NCBI RefSeq assembly: GCF_042659465.1
Contig: NZ_JBHSSW010000066.1
Coordinates: 310,001-374,000, forward strand
DNA from: Ponticaulis profundi
GTDB lineage: Bacteria > Pseudomonadota > Alphaproteobacteria > Caulobacterales > Hyphomonadaceae
Direction: 5' to 3'
Length of the DNA stretch: 64,000 nt
The notes below the pieces were generated by a model. It did no database searches, had not been told where the DNA came from, and saw only the letters and a program-made list of their open reading frames with translations. Each line of letters opens with the position of its first letter. Positions within the stretch are counted from its first letter, which is position 1. Shown here piece by piece: positions 8,128-17,181 of the stretch. Both the position numbers and the translations under genes were made by a program.

Positions 8128-9171
8128 ATGACTACTGAAATCCACACTGGTGATCCAGTTTTATCGACGAGTGCGCGGCGCTGGATGCGAGCGTGGTTGC
8201 TGCTCCTTGGTGTTCTCGTTTACGGAATGATCCTGATCGGTGGCGCAACACGTCTGACCGATTCCGGACTGTCCATTACAGAATGGCGACCGATCTCCGG
8301 CGCGCTACCGCCTCTGTCTCACGCTGAATGGCAGAGCCTGTTTCAACAGTATCAGCAGACAGCCGAGTACAAATTACAGAACGCCGGCATGTCTCTGGCC
8401 GAGTTCGAGTACATTTACTGGTGGGAGTGGGGGCACAGACTCTTTGGCCGGCTCATTGGTCTCATATCCATTATCGGCCTTATCGCATTTTGGCGACTTG
8501 GTTGGCTGAAGCAGGGGCTTGGCTGGAAATATATCGTTCTTATCGCGCTTGGTGGTCTTCAGGGGGCAATCGGCTGGTGGATGGTTGCAAGTGGCATTGG
8601 AGAGACGACTCGCGTGGATGTGGCTCCCTATCGTTTGATGACTCACTTCTGTCTCGCGCTTTTGATTCTCGTGATCATTCTTTGGTATTGGCTCGATCTT
8701 GGCCGAAAGGTGCAGGCAGCAAAGACGAATGCGTCGCTCGTGCTCGGTGTCTTCGCGGCTTTGATTTTCCTGCAGATGGCTTCGGGAGCGCTTGTCGCCG
8801 GGCTTGATGCCGGACGAACGTATACAGACTGGCCTATGATGGCTGGCGAGTTCGTTCCAACCGGCTACTGGCAGTCGGATCTTGGTATTCGCAACCTTTT
8901 TGAAAATGTTGCCACAGCCCAGTTCAATCACCGCATTCTTGCTTACGTGATTACAGTCGCTACCCTCTGGATTGCGTTCCAGTCATTAGCAGATCGGGCA
9001 AGAAATGGATTCGGTCTCGTTCTGGGATTGGTCGCGCTTCAGGTCGCATGGGGCATTTATACGCTTGTTCATGCGGCACCTTTGCCCCTGGCGCTGGTTC
9101 ACCAGGGGCTAGGCGTCTTGGTGTTGTTGAGCTCGGTTCGAGCTGTCTGGCGATCAGCGCAGTCTTACTAA
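8128..9171 (+). CDS. ctaA: heme A synthase (Cox15/CtaA)
   Basis: A 347-residue integral membrane protein with about eight hydrophobic helices that oxidises heme O to heme A for cytochrome aa3 oxidase. Seen here are the GGATRLTDSGLSITEW signature of the alphaproteobacterial type 2 enzyme and conserved heme-ligand histidines within EWGHRLFGR, LMTHF, QFNHRILAY and LVHQGLG. ATG 8128 is chosen over GTG 8068 because the membrane domain begins shortly after it. Its last bases overlap the convergent lipoprotein gene by 4 bp. No other cytochrome oxidase assembly genes are in the window. Confidence 0.93.
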   Translation: MTTEIHTGDPVLSTSARRWMRAWLLLLGVLVYGMILIGGATRLTDSGLSITEWRPISGALPPLSHAEWQSLFQQYQQTAEYKLQNAGMSLAEFEYIYWWEWGHRLFGRLIGLISIIGLIAFWRLGWLKQGLGWKYIVLIALGGLQGAIGWWMVASGIGETTRVDVAPYRLMTHFCLALLILVIILWYWLDLGRKVQAAKTNASLVLGVFAALIFLQMASGALVAGLDAGRTYTDWPMMAGEFVPTGYWQSDLGIRNLFENVATAQFNHRILAYVITVATLWIAFQSLADRARNGFGLVLGLVALQVAWGIYTLVHAAPLPLALVHQGLGVLVLLSSVRAVWRSAQSY

Positions 9172-10181
9172 TCGCTGGAGAGTGCTTCTTTGATGAGACC
9201 CAGATCGCTGTAAATGATTTGGGTCGAATCACCCTTCTGGTTTTCGATCGCTACGAAGCCGTTTGGCAAACCGCCGACTGTGCCGACAGAACTGACCGCA
9301 AGAGCGCCTGCTTCTTCCAGAGGGTGACTTGAAAGACCTGGAGCAAAATTGATGGACGCCATTTGTCCATCAAGATTCGATGCCATCACTTTACCGCCGG
9401 ACAGGGTCATGATCGCGAACGCTGATTCTTCATCAGCCTGAAGGGCGACATGGGTTGGAACACCAGGCGCGTTGATCATCGTAGGTTCTTCGCCAACCTT
9501 CTGGATCGCTAGACCGAAGCCGCCACCCGTTGCGACGTATTCGCCATCGATGTCGCAGCTCGTTATATACTTCTCATAAGGAATGGTTGCGCCGCGCTGG
9601 TAGCTGATGGCGCCGTCCTCGTTTCGAATCTCTCCCAATACGAGCGTTGCCGGATCGAGCGCCGTCCAGTGCGCTGTTTGAAGAAGAGCTGAGCCATCAT
9701 TTGCCGGCGCAGCGCACAGGCCTTTGATTTTGTCTTCCAGGCCGGGATTAAGCTCAAGTTCAATAGGCGCAACGAGGCCTGCACCATATGTATATAGTGT
9801 GAGTTCATCATTGGAGGCGGAAATTGCCGGGAACATACGAAGCTGAGCGTCTTCGATCGTAGCTTCGACACCGCTTCCGAAAGCGGCTGCGCCGTAAGGG
9901 CCATTTTGAGCGACCGGTGCGCCATCAACATCAATAAGTCGGACTTCGCCGCCAATGCCGATGAGTATCTGAACGGGCGCTTCATCCGAAATGGAAAAGC
10001 CGCTAAGTGATTCCGGTAAATCGGATGTTTGCCAGACGATCGGGACATTGATATTCTTCGTGCTGGAAACTTCAGATTTCTCAGAGCCGCTACCGCATGA
10101 TGCTAGAATAAAAAATGTAGAGAATGCTGCTACTCGATTGACAAGTGAGTAAGTACGCTTTAGTGACGCGCGCTCTGCCAT
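9168..10181 (-). CDS. predicted lipoprotein, possibly beta-propeller, unknown function
   Basis: A 337-residue protein starting at ATG 10181 with a basic N-terminus, a hydrophobic core and the lipobox ILASC, so it should be lipid-anchored. The mature part has no predicted helices but many short beta-like segments rich in Gly and Asp, as in beta-propellers. Near the C-terminus, PNGFVAIEN recalls the end of bacterial 3-phytase propellers, but I see no clear calcium-binding motif and would not call it a phytase. The open frame extends to 10217 but ATG 10181 is better because the signal peptide starts there. It is divergent from rplM, whose probable promoter lies within its first codons. Confidence 0.7.
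   Translation of the reverse strand: MAERASLKRTYSLVNRVAAFSTFFILASCGSGSEKSEVSSTKNINVPIVWQTSDLPESLSGFSISDEAPVQILIGIGGEVRLIDVDGAPVAQNGPYGAAAFGSGVEATIEDAQLRMFPAISASNDELTLYTYGAGLVAPIELELNPGLEDKIKGLCAAPANDGSALLQTAHWTALDPATLVLGEIRNEDGAISYQRGATIPYEKYITSCDIDGEYVATGGGFGLAIQKVGEEPTMINAPGVPTHVALQADEESAFAIMTLSGGKVMASNLDGQMASINFAPGLSSHPLEEAGALAVSSVGTVGGLPNGFVAIENQKGDSTQIIYSDLGLIKEALSSD
10138..10166 (+). promoter_or_regulatory. sigma-70 type promoter for rplM-rpsI
   Basis: TTGACA at 10138-10143, a 17-base spacer, then TAGTGA at 10161-10166. A start point near 10173 would give a leader of about 44 bases before rplM. The site lies inside the signal-peptide codons of the divergent lipoprotein gene. Confidence 0.6.
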
Positions 10182-10216
10182 TTTAACAAACCTCAAGAAA
10201 GGCTCCGGGTGGAGCA

Positions 10217-10684
10217 ATGAAAACCTATTTGGTCAAGTCTTCGGAAGTCGAAAACAAGTGGGTCGTGATTGACGCCACCGACGTTGTTGTCGGACGCCTT
10301 GCGTCATACATCGCGAAACGCCTGCGCGGCAAGCATCGCGCTGACTATACACCGCATGTTGATTGCGGCGATCATGTGATCGTGATCAATGCCGACAAGG
10401 CAGTTTTCACTGGTCGCAAGCGCCAGCAGAAAAACTATTACCGTCACACGGGTTACCCGGGCGGTATCAAAGAGCTTTCTGCTGATGCCATTCTCCGTGG
10501 ACGTTTTCCTGAGCGTGTTATGAAACTCGCCGTTAAACGTATGATGCCACGCGAGAGCTCGCTCGCTCGTCAGCAGTTTTCAAAACTGCGCGTGTATGCT
10601 GGGTCAGAGCATCCGCACGAGGCGCAACAGCCTGAAGTGGTCGACTTCAAATCCATGAACTCTAAGAATCTGAAAGCGGCTTAA
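10217..10684 (+). CDS. rplM: 50S ribosomal protein L13
   Basis: A 155-residue ribosomal protein. The opening (MKTYLVKSSEVENKWVVIDA), the RLRGKHRADYTPHVDCGD stretch and KMLP-type segment AVKRMMPR are classic for L13. GGTGGAGCA precedes the ATG as a ribosome site. It forms the universally conserved pair with rpsI 3 bp downstream, expressed as one operon ended by the hairpin at 11197. Confidence 0.98.
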   Translation: MKTYLVKSSEVENKWVVIDATDVVVGRLASYIAKRLRGKHRADYTPHVDCGDHVIVINADKAVFTGRKRQQKNYYRHTGYPGGIKELSADAILRGRFPERVMKLAVKRMMPRESSLARQQFSKLRVYAGSEHPHEAQQPEVVDFKSMNSKNLKAA

Positions 10685-10687
10685 CAT

Positions 10688-11173
10688 ATGTCTGATACCG
10701 TTGAGACCCTTGAAGATCTGAACACGCTGAACGGCGAAACCGGTGCAGTTGCTGATGCGACGCCTGTTGAGCCTAAGATCGACGAGTTTGGTCGTGCTTA
10801 TGGCACAGGCCGCCGTAAATCTGCTGTTGCTCGTGTTTGGATCAAACCTGGCTCTGGCAAAATCACTGTAAACGGCAAGGACCAGGCTGAGTACTTCGCC
10901 CGTCCAGTGCTCCAGATGGTGATCGAGCAGCCTCTGAATGCTGCTGAGCGTCGCACTGAGTTTGACGTGATTTGTACAGTGAAGGGTTCTGGTCTGTCTG
11001 GTCAGGCTGGTGCGGTTCGTCACGGTATCTCACGTGCGCTCGTCGCTTATGAGCCAGGTCTTCGTGCTGTTCTGAAGCCTTACGGCTTCATGACTCGTGA
11101 CCCTCGCGTCGTTGAACGTAAGAAGTATGGCCGTGCAAAAGCGCGCCGCAGCTTCCAGTTCTCGAAGCGCTAA
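10688..11173 (+). CDS. rpsI: 30S ribosomal protein S9
   Basis: A 161-residue S9 with the C-terminal SFQFSKR that reaches the ribosomal P site and the conserved GTGRRKSAVARVW motif at about residue 38. The first 35 or so residues are an acidic extension seen in alphaproteobacterial S9 proteins; the core is about 125 residues. It is the second gene of the rplM-rpsI operon. Confidence 0.98.
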   Translation: MSDTVETLEDLNTLNGETGAVADATPVEPKIDEFGRAYGTGRRKSAVARVWIKPGSGKITVNGKDQAEYFARPVLQMVIEQPLNAAERRTEFDVICTVKGSGLSGQAGAVRHGISRALVAYEPGLRAVLKPYGFMTRDPRVVERKKYGRAKARRSFQFSKR

Positions 11174-11196
11174 TCGCGACATTCACACGATTACCA

Positions 11197-11225
11197 AAGG
11201 CGCTTCGTACGAAGCGCCTTTTTTA
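11197..11225 (+). terminator. intrinsic terminator of rplM-rpsI
   Basis: Positions 11197-11220 form a perfect 24-base palindrome (AAGGCGCTTCG paired with its complement) followed by a run of T. It lies 24 bp after the rpsI stop and just before argC, separating the two units. Confidence 0.9.
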
Positions 11226-11239
11226 TTGGAGCAAATACC

Positions 11240-12295
11240 ATGGGAAAGACAGCTCAGTTGAACGCTGCTGTGCTCGGAGCGAGCGGCTATACTGGAGCAG
11301 AGATGCTGCGCCTTCTGGCCATGCATCCCGATATGACGATTACAGCGGCGACGGCCAATTCTCTGGCGGGTCGACGACTGGAAAGTGTCTTTCCTCATCT
11401 GAATGGTGTGTTTGATGGCGAGATGGTCCGTCTGGAAGATGCAAATTTCTCAAACGTGGACATTGCCTTCAGCTGTTTGCCACATGGCACGAGCCAGGAT
11501 GCGATCGCTGAATTACCGTCCAACTGTCGCGTCGTCGATCTGTCGGCAGATTATCGGTTTCGCGATGCTGACCTCTATGCTTCGGTCTATGGCCGCGAGC
11601 ATCTGAATGCCGAAGCGACTCGGAGTGCCATTTATGGTCTGACCGAGTTTGCGAGGCTGTCTCTGAAGGATGCAGAGCTTGTTGCCTGTCCTGGCTGCTA
11701 TCCAACCGCGACGCTATTGTGTCTTCTGCCGGTTGCCGCAGCAGGTGTCATCTCGAAGCAGAACATCATTATTGATGCCAAATCGGGTGTTTCCGGTGCA
11801 GGTCGCGGCCTCAAGGAAGGCAATCTCTTCTGTGAAGCTGCTGAAGGGCTGCACTCCTACGCCGTTGGTACGCACCGTCATGCTCCAGAGATTGAGCAGG
11901 AGCTCGCGACACGATTCGACGCAGACCTGACTGTAACCTTCACGCCGCACCTGGTTCCGATGACGCGCGGTGAGCTGGTTACCATCTATGCCGAATTGTC
12001 AGCTGGCGAGACTGTGGAAACCGTACACGCAGCGTTGAGCGAACAGTTCAAAGATGAACCGTTTGTGCGCGTCCGTCCATTGGGAGACCTGCCGCCCGAC
12101 ACGCGTCATGTACGCGGCACGAATCGTTGCGACATCGCAGTCTTCAAGGATCGTGCCGAAGGTCGCGTGATCATTATCGGCGCCATCGATAATCTGATCA
12201 AAGGCTCTTCCGGTCAGGCCCTGCAGAATGCAAATGTGATGTTTGGCCTGGATGAAACAAAGGGGCTCGACTTCCTTACGCCGCTCTTCCCGTAA
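11240..12295 (+). CDS. argC: N-acetyl-gamma-glutamyl-phosphate reductase
   Basis: A 351-residue enzyme of arginine synthesis that reduces N-acetylglutamyl phosphate to the semialdehyde. The N-terminal NADP fold shows GASGYTGAEMLRLL at residues 13-26 and the catalytic Cys lies in ACPGCYPTA; the GTHRHAPEIEQ and VPMTRGELVTIY motifs of the type 1 enzyme follow. TTGGAG before ATG 11240 provides a ribosome site. Other arg genes are not in the window. The gene converges on phaC. Confidence 0.96.
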   Translation: MGKTAQLNAAVLGASGYTGAEMLRLLAMHPDMTITAATANSLAGRRLESVFPHLNGVFDGEMVRLEDANFSNVDIAFSCLPHGTSQDAIAELPSNCRVVDLSADYRFRDADLYASVYGREHLNAEATRSAIYGLTEFARLSLKDAELVACPGCYPTATLLCLLPVAAAGVISKQNIIIDAKSGVSGAGRGLKEGNLFCEAAEGLHSYAVGTHRHAPEIEQELATRFDADLTVTFTPHLVPMTRGELVTIYAELSAGETVETVHAALSEQFKDEPFVRVRPLGDLPPDTRHVRGTNRCDIAVFKDRAEGRVIIIGAIDNLIKGSSGQALQNANVMFGLDETKGLDFLTPLFP

Positions 12296-12302
12296 TGACG
12301 TG

Positions 12303-12325
12303 AGGCGCCTATTTCGCTGAGGCGC
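12303..12325. terminator. possible bidirectional terminator between argC and phaC
   Basis: AGGCGCC at 12303-12309 can pair with GGCGCC at 12320-12325 around a loop that includes the phaC stop codon. There is no clear T run on either side, so the call is weak. Confidence 0.4.
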
Positions 12326-14228
12326 CCACACCCAGATCTTCAAGGCGCATCCGGACATAATCGCCAGGTGCGTCTCCGAGACCCGCATCCTTTACCTTGG
12401 GTGCCGCAATGCGATCGCCTGAGCGTTTCTCAAGCCAGTTCCCCCAATGCGGCCACCAGGACCCCTTGTGTTCTTCGGCTTGTTCCAGCCAGCTCTCGAT
12501 CGAGTCGCCGAGGTCCGGGTTTACCCAGTGCTGATACTTTTTCGCGTCTGGATGGTTCACCACACCCGCAATATGGCCAGAGCCAGCGAGAACGAGTTCG
12601 CAGTCTCCGCCAAAGCGCTTTGCTGTGCGATAGACAGAACGAAATGGTGCAATGTGATCATCCCGTCCGGCCTGGAATAGGCAGGGGAGCTGAATGTCGG
12701 CAAGAGAGACCTTCTCACCCTGCACCTTGAACTGACCGTTTGATAAGTCATTGTCGCGATACAGACATTCCAGATACGTTTTGTGGGTCTTGCCCGGAAT
12801 ATTCGTCTGATCTGAATTCCAGTACAGCAGGTCAAACGGTTTCGGCGTTTTGCCGAGCATGTAATTGTCGATCACATAACGCCAGACGAGGTCCGCCGGA
12901 CGCAGATAATTGAACGTCTCGCCCATATCTTCGCCAGCCATAATACCGTCATGCAGATCGATTCGGCTCTCGATATAGGAGAGGGCGTGCTCGTCGGTGA
13001 ACACACGCAGATCGCCAGCTTCTTCGAAATCGGCCTGAGAGGCGAAGAAGGTTGCAGATTCAATATGATCCTCGCCATGTGTTGCCATATGCGCCAGCGC
13101 GGAGGAAAGCATTGTGCCGCCAATGCAATACCCAACGACATTGACCTTTTCGACGGACATGAGCTCGCACACTTTACGTGTCACATCATACGCACCGAGC
13201 TTCACATAATCGTCCCAGGTGACATCCTTCATAGAATGGTCAGCAGATCGCCAGGAAACGATGAACACAGAATATCCCTGACTGGTCAGCCAGCGGATCA
13301 TTGAGTTCTCTTCTTTCAGGTCGAGAATGTAATATTTGTTGATCCAGGGCGGGAAGATGACCAGCGGTACTTCGAAAGTCGTCTCCGTCGTAGGTGCATA
13401 TTGGATGAGTTCGAGAAGTTCATTCTTGAAAACGACCTTGCCGGGCGCCGTCGCTATATTCCTCCCGATTTCAAAGGCGCTGGCATCTGTCTGACTGATC
13501 AGCAGTCGGCCATGGCCGCGCGCAATATCCTTGCGAATGTTACGCAAACCCTGAATTAGGCTTTCACCGCCGGTTTCCAGCATGGCTCGAAGCGCCTGAG
13601 GATTGGTTGAGAAAAAATTTGTTGGGGAGAAAGCTTCTGCAGTTTGCCGGGCGAGGAAGGTGGCTTTGCGCCGTGTATGCTCATCAATTTCTGTCGATGC
13701 GGAGACCAGGCTAAGCATCCACTGACTGTTGAGTTCATATGATTTTCGGATCATCTCGAAGAACGGATTGGTGTTCCACTCAGGGTCCGAAAACTTCTTG
13801 TCAGCGCTGGGTTTTTCTTCGTGATGGGTCAGAAAAGAGCGCCATATGTTCAGGTGTCCTTCCCAGAGATTCATCTGTGCGGAGAACATTTTTTCAGGGT
13901 GCCGGGCAAACTCAGCACCAATCTTCGACCAGGCTTCGCCAAAGCCGAATGGATCTGCCGTTTGCGCGCCAAGCTGAGATTTCGCCTGATAGGATCCCAT
14001 CGACATGAGGATCTGCTGACTCTCCAGCAGGGCATCGGAAAGATTCTTGGATAAGGCTTCCAGTTTCGCAGGGCTTGCCTCAGCAAGAATGTCGCTGAGA
14101 CTCTTCGGTTTATCCGGCGCCTTATGAGTGTCGGCTGCCTTGTTCTGTGCAGAAGCCGAAGACTCATTGGCTGATTTTTCCGGCGCGTCAGCTGTCCCGG
14201 GAGATGGCTTGTCGACTTTCCTCGCCAT
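12309..14228 (-). CDS. phaC: class I poly(3-hydroxyalkanoate) synthase
   Basis: A protein of about 639 residues that polymerises 3-hydroxyacyl-CoA into storage polyester. The lipase-like box GYCIGGT carries the catalytic Cys; the usual Asp (GRDDHIAP) and His (SGHIAGVVN) follow, and the family motif PPWINKYYILDL is present. The N-terminal 45 residues are Lys/Ser/Ala-rich low complexity. I prefer ATG 14228 over 14243 because GAGG is placed about 9 bases before it. No phaA, phaB, phasin or phaR gene is next to it, so the supply genes are elsewhere. Confidence 0.93.
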   Translation of the reverse strand: MARKVDKPSPGTADAPEKSANESSASAQNKAADTHKAPDKPKSLSDILAEASPAKLEALSKNLSDALLESQQILMSMGSYQAKSQLGAQTADPFGFGEAWSKIGAEFARHPEKMFSAQMNLWEGHLNIWRSFLTHHEEKPSADKKFSDPEWNTNPFFEMIRKSYELNSQWMLSLVSASTEIDEHTRRKATFLARQTAEAFSPTNFFSTNPQALRAMLETGGESLIQGLRNIRKDIARGHGRLLISQTDASAFEIGRNIATAPGKVVFKNELLELIQYAPTTETTFEVPLVIFPPWINKYYILDLKEENSMIRWLTSQGYSVFIVSWRSADHSMKDVTWDDYVKLGAYDVTRKVCELMSVEKVNVVGYCIGGTMLSSALAHMATHGEDHIESATFFASQADFEEAGDLRVFTDEHALSYIESRIDLHDGIMAGEDMGETFNYLRPADLVWRYVIDNYMLGKTPKPFDLLYWNSDQTNIPGKTHKTYLECLYRDNDLSNGQFKVQGEKVSLADIQLPCLFQAGRDDHIAPFRSVYRTAKRFGGDCELVLAGSGHIAGVVNHPDAKKYQHWVNPDLGDSIESWLEQAEEHKGSWWPHWGNWLEKRSGDRIAAPKVKDAGLGDAPGDYVRMRLEDLGVGASAK

Positions 14229-14308
14229 TGTCTTTTGCCTCATTATGGCCCACGAGTAAGCATAATATCAGAATGAGATGACTAAAAGACTTAGCCGGAG
14301 ACAGTTGC

Positions 14309-14638
14309 ATGCGTTTAGTGCTTATTTTTGCCGCTGCTATGGGCGTGAGCGCCTGTCAGTCTGCGTCGTCCATTGCGAGTGCAACAGGCCCTGAATGGTT
14401 TGAAACACGAAGAGAGGCATTGGCCGGTTCGGACTATCCGGATCTTGAGCGTGTATCGAAGCAAAACTTCGAAGCAAACAGTCTGGCACCATGGGAATCC
14501 ATGCAAAGAGATCTGGCGCGAGCGCAACGAGCGATGATCGCGGAGACAGGGCCGGTAGACTTTGTTTCCGCGGAAGAAATGCGCGCGTGGGCACGAGAGC
14601 AACAGCGTCTTGTCGCCCAGGGCGAAGAGCCTTACTAA
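14309..14638 (+). CDS. small predicted lipoprotein of unknown function
   Basis: A 109-residue protein with a signal peptide and lipobox VSAC at residues 13-16. The mature part is charged and mainly helical in appearance (ERVSKQNFEANS, EEMRAWAREQQRLVAQ), without a motif I recognise. It is divergent from phaC and ends 28 bp before the aminotransferase gene, with which it may be co-transcribed. Confidence 0.7.
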   Translation: MRLVLIFAAAMGVSACQSASSIASATGPEWFETRREALAGSDYPDLERVSKQNFEANSLAPWESMQRDLARAQRAMIAETGPVDFVSAEEMRAWAREQQRLVAQGEEPY

Positions 14639-14666
14639 AGCCGATCTCAAACAGAATTTTCAGAAC

Positions 14667-15869
14667 ATGATCCCGACTCAATTTCACAAAATCCGTCGCC
14701 TGCCTCCTTACGTTTTTGAACAAACGAACCGAAATAAAGCCGCCCTTCGCGCGGCTGGCGCGGATATCATCGATTTCGGAATGGGCAACCCGGATCTCCC
14801 GACACCGCCTCATATCGTTGAGAAGCTCGTCGAGACCGCTCAGAAGCCGAAGACGAACCGCTATTCCGCATCCCGCGGTATCCCGGGACTGCGCCGTGCA
14901 CATGTAAACTATTACAAACGCCGCTTCGGTGTGACACTCGATGCTGATCGCGAAGTCATTGCGACTCTCGGGTCGAAAGAAGGATTCGTGAACCTTGCGC
15001 AGGCGATGACTGCACCTGGCGACGTGATTCTTGCGCCGAACCCTTCTTATCCAATTCATTCCTTTGGGTTCATCATTGCAGGGGCTACCGTCCAGCACGT
15101 GCGAGCCTTATCTCCTGAAGAGTATTTGTCCGGCCTAGGGCGGGCAGTGCGCTACTGTGTTCCCGCGCCGACCGCGATGGTTCTTTGTTATCCCGGCAAT
15201 CCAACATCGCATGTCGTAGACCTCGATTTCTACAAGGAAGCGGTTGCTTTCGCGCGTAAGCATGAGCTCTGGATCCTGTCGGATCTCGCCTATAACGAGA
15301 TCTACTTCGGAGATCCGCCTCCATCCATTCTTCAGGTCGACGGCGCAAAGGATATTTGCGTCGAAACGACCACACTCAGTAAAACCTATAATATGGCTGG
15401 CTGGCGCGTCGGCTTTGCGGCGGGTAATGAGCGCCTCATCGGTGCACTCGCACGCGTGAAGTCTTATCTGGACTATGGCGCCTTCACGCCGATTCAGGTG
15501 GCAGCTTGTGAAGCACTGAACGGCGATCAAACCTGCATTGACGAACTGCGCGCAACATATCGCTCGCGTCGTGATGCACTGGTTGAATCCTTCGGGCAGG
15601 CTGGATGGGACATACCGGTTCCAGATGCGTCCATGTTCGCCTGGGCGCCGCTGCCGGAATCAGTCCGCCATATGGGATCACTGGATTTCTCACTGGCCCT
15701 TTTGAATGAAGCACATGTCAGCGTTGCTCCTGGCATTGGGTTCGGTGAACACGGGGAAGGGTATGTTCGCATCGCCCTGGTCGAAAATGAGCAGCGTATC
15801 AGGCAGGCCGCGCGCAATGTGCGTAAGTTCTTGTCGAAGTACAGCGACCAAAAGACCGCAACAGGATAG
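14667..15869 (+). CDS. PLP-dependent class I aminotransferase (AlaC/DapL-like)
   Basis: A protein of about 400 residues with the fold type I aminotransferase pattern: GMGNPDLPTPPH near the start, CYPGNPTSHV, DLAYNEIYFG, the PLP-lysine motif TTLSKTYNMAGWRVGF, and a C-terminal GYVRIALVENEQRI with the substrate-binding Arg. Sequence style fits the AlaC group (glutamate-pyruvate aminotransferase) and its DapL relatives. Since it sits 5 bp before hom (homoserine dehydrogenase), a role in aspartate-family or alanine metabolism is plausible. The open frame runs upstream into the lipoprotein gene; ATG 14667 is the natural start. Confidence 0.9.
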   Translation: MIPTQFHKIRRLPPYVFEQTNRNKAALRAAGADIIDFGMGNPDLPTPPHIVEKLVETAQKPKTNRYSASRGIPGLRRAHVNYYKRRFGVTLDADREVIATLGSKEGFVNLAQAMTAPGDVILAPNPSYPIHSFGFIIAGATVQHVRALSPEEYLSGLGRAVRYCVPAPTAMVLCYPGNPTSHVVDLDFYKEAVAFARKHELWILSDLAYNEIYFGDPPPSILQVDGAKDICVETTTLSKTYNMAGWRVGFAAGNERLIGALARVKSYLDYGAFTPIQVAACEALNGDQTCIDELRATYRSRRDALVESFGQAGWDIPVPDASMFAWAPLPESVRHMGSLDFSLALLNEAHVSVAPGIGFGEHGEGYVRIALVENEQRIRQAARNVRKFLSKYSDQKTATG

Positions 15870-15874
15870 AAGAC

Positions 15875-17161
15875 ATGACAACTCTGAAACTCGGCATTGC
15901 TGGTCTCGGCAATGTGGGCGTAGGTCTTATCGAAAGACTCGTTGAACAGGAAAAACTCCGGCTCGGCGGGGTCGTCGAAATTGCAGGCATCAGCGCCCGA
16001 AATCGGTCGCGCAAACGCCCGGTCCCGATCGATCCGTATCCATGGTTTGACGATCCGGTCGCGCTTGCCAAAGATGACAATGTCGACGTTTTCGTTGAAT
16101 TGATCGGCGGCTCGGACGGTCCGGCAAAGTTGGCCGTCGAAGCGGCACTCTCACTTGGAAAGCCCGTTGTTACGGCGAACAAGGCCCTGATCGCTGAGTA
16201 TGGTGAACAGCTCGCCAAACTGGCCGAAGAAAACAGCGCGCCACTGCTTTTTGAAGCGGCTGTTGCCGGTGGCATTCCGATTGTCCGTGCTGTGCGTGAG
16301 TCGCTCGCAGGTGCAGAGATCAAGTCTGTCCGTGGCATTCTGAATGGCACGTGCAATTATCTCCTGACCGAAATGCTCAACACTGGCGCACCGTACGCTG
16401 ACGTCCTTTCTGATGCTCAGAAGCTCGGGTATGCCGAAGCTGATCCATTCCTGGATGTCTCTGGCACCGACGCGGCTCACAAGATCGCCATTCTGGCGAC
16501 GATAGCTTTTGGAGTTCCACTGGATTTCTCAAAAATCAGTCTGAGCGGCGTTGATACAATCCAGCTTAAAGATCTCCAGTTCGCCAAAAAGCTCGATCAC
16601 AAGATCAAGCTGATTGCCGAGGGCGTGAACACTGAGAATGGTGTTATCTGCCGGGTAGAACCGGTTCTCTTGCCGATGAAGTCGCCTCTCGCTCAGATTG
16701 ACGGGCCATTGAACGCCGTGATGGTCGAAACGGTTCACGCCGGACCAATGACCTTCACAGGCCCTGGTGCGGGCGCAGGTCCGACAGCCAGTGCGGTGCT
16801 TGGTGACATCTCTGCTTTGATTGCCGGCGATAACCGTAAGGTGCTCGGTCATGATGTTGGATCGCTCAATACGACTCTGTGTGCGCCTGAAGATGTCTCG
16901 AAGTCTGAGTCGAAGTATCTCATTCGCGTCGACCTCGCTGACCGTGCCGGCGCATTGGCCAGCCTGACCGACGCTCTTGCTGTGTCAGATGTTTCCGTCG
17001 ACGAGTTACTTCAGGATTCGGCTGGCGATCAGGAGTATGCTCCGATTGCGATCAAGACCCACAAATGCACCTACGCCGCTGTGCATGATGCCAAGAAACG
17101 TATCGATTCACTTCCTGCGGTGGTTGACCCAGCGCGAACGATCCGTATCGAAGCAGGGTAA
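15875..17161 (+). CDS. hom: homoserine dehydrogenase
   Basis: A 428-residue enzyme reducing aspartate semialdehyde to homoserine, the branch to Thr and Met. The NAD(P) loop GLGNVGVGL is at residues 10-18, the substrate motif GILNGTCNYLLTEM and catalytic region YAEADPFLDVSGTDAAHK are intact, and a C-terminal ACT domain (from about residue 350, IRVDLADRAGALASLTDAL) gives feedback control by threonine. It lies between the aminotransferase and glpX on the same strand, the gene order seen in many alphaproteobacteria. Confidence 0.96.
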   Translation: MTTLKLGIAGLGNVGVGLIERLVEQEKLRLGGVVEIAGISARNRSRKRPVPIDPYPWFDDPVALAKDDNVDVFVELIGGSDGPAKLAVEAALSLGKPVVTANKALIAEYGEQLAKLAEENSAPLLFEAAVAGGIPIVRAVRESLAGAEIKSVRGILNGTCNYLLTEMLNTGAPYADVLSDAQKLGYAEADPFLDVSGTDAAHKIAILATIAFGVPLDFSKISLSGVDTIQLKDLQFAKKLDHKIKLIAEGVNTENGVICRVEPVLLPMKSPLAQIDGPLNAVMVETVHAGPMTFTGPGAGAGPTASAVLGDISALIAGDNRKVLGHDVGSLNTTLCAPEDVSKSESKYLIRVDLADRAGALASLTDALAVSDVSVDELLQDSAGDQEYAPIAIKTHKCTYAAVHDAKKRIDSLPAVVDPARTIRIEAG

Positions 17162-17181
17162 GTTTCAATCACGGGGCGATC

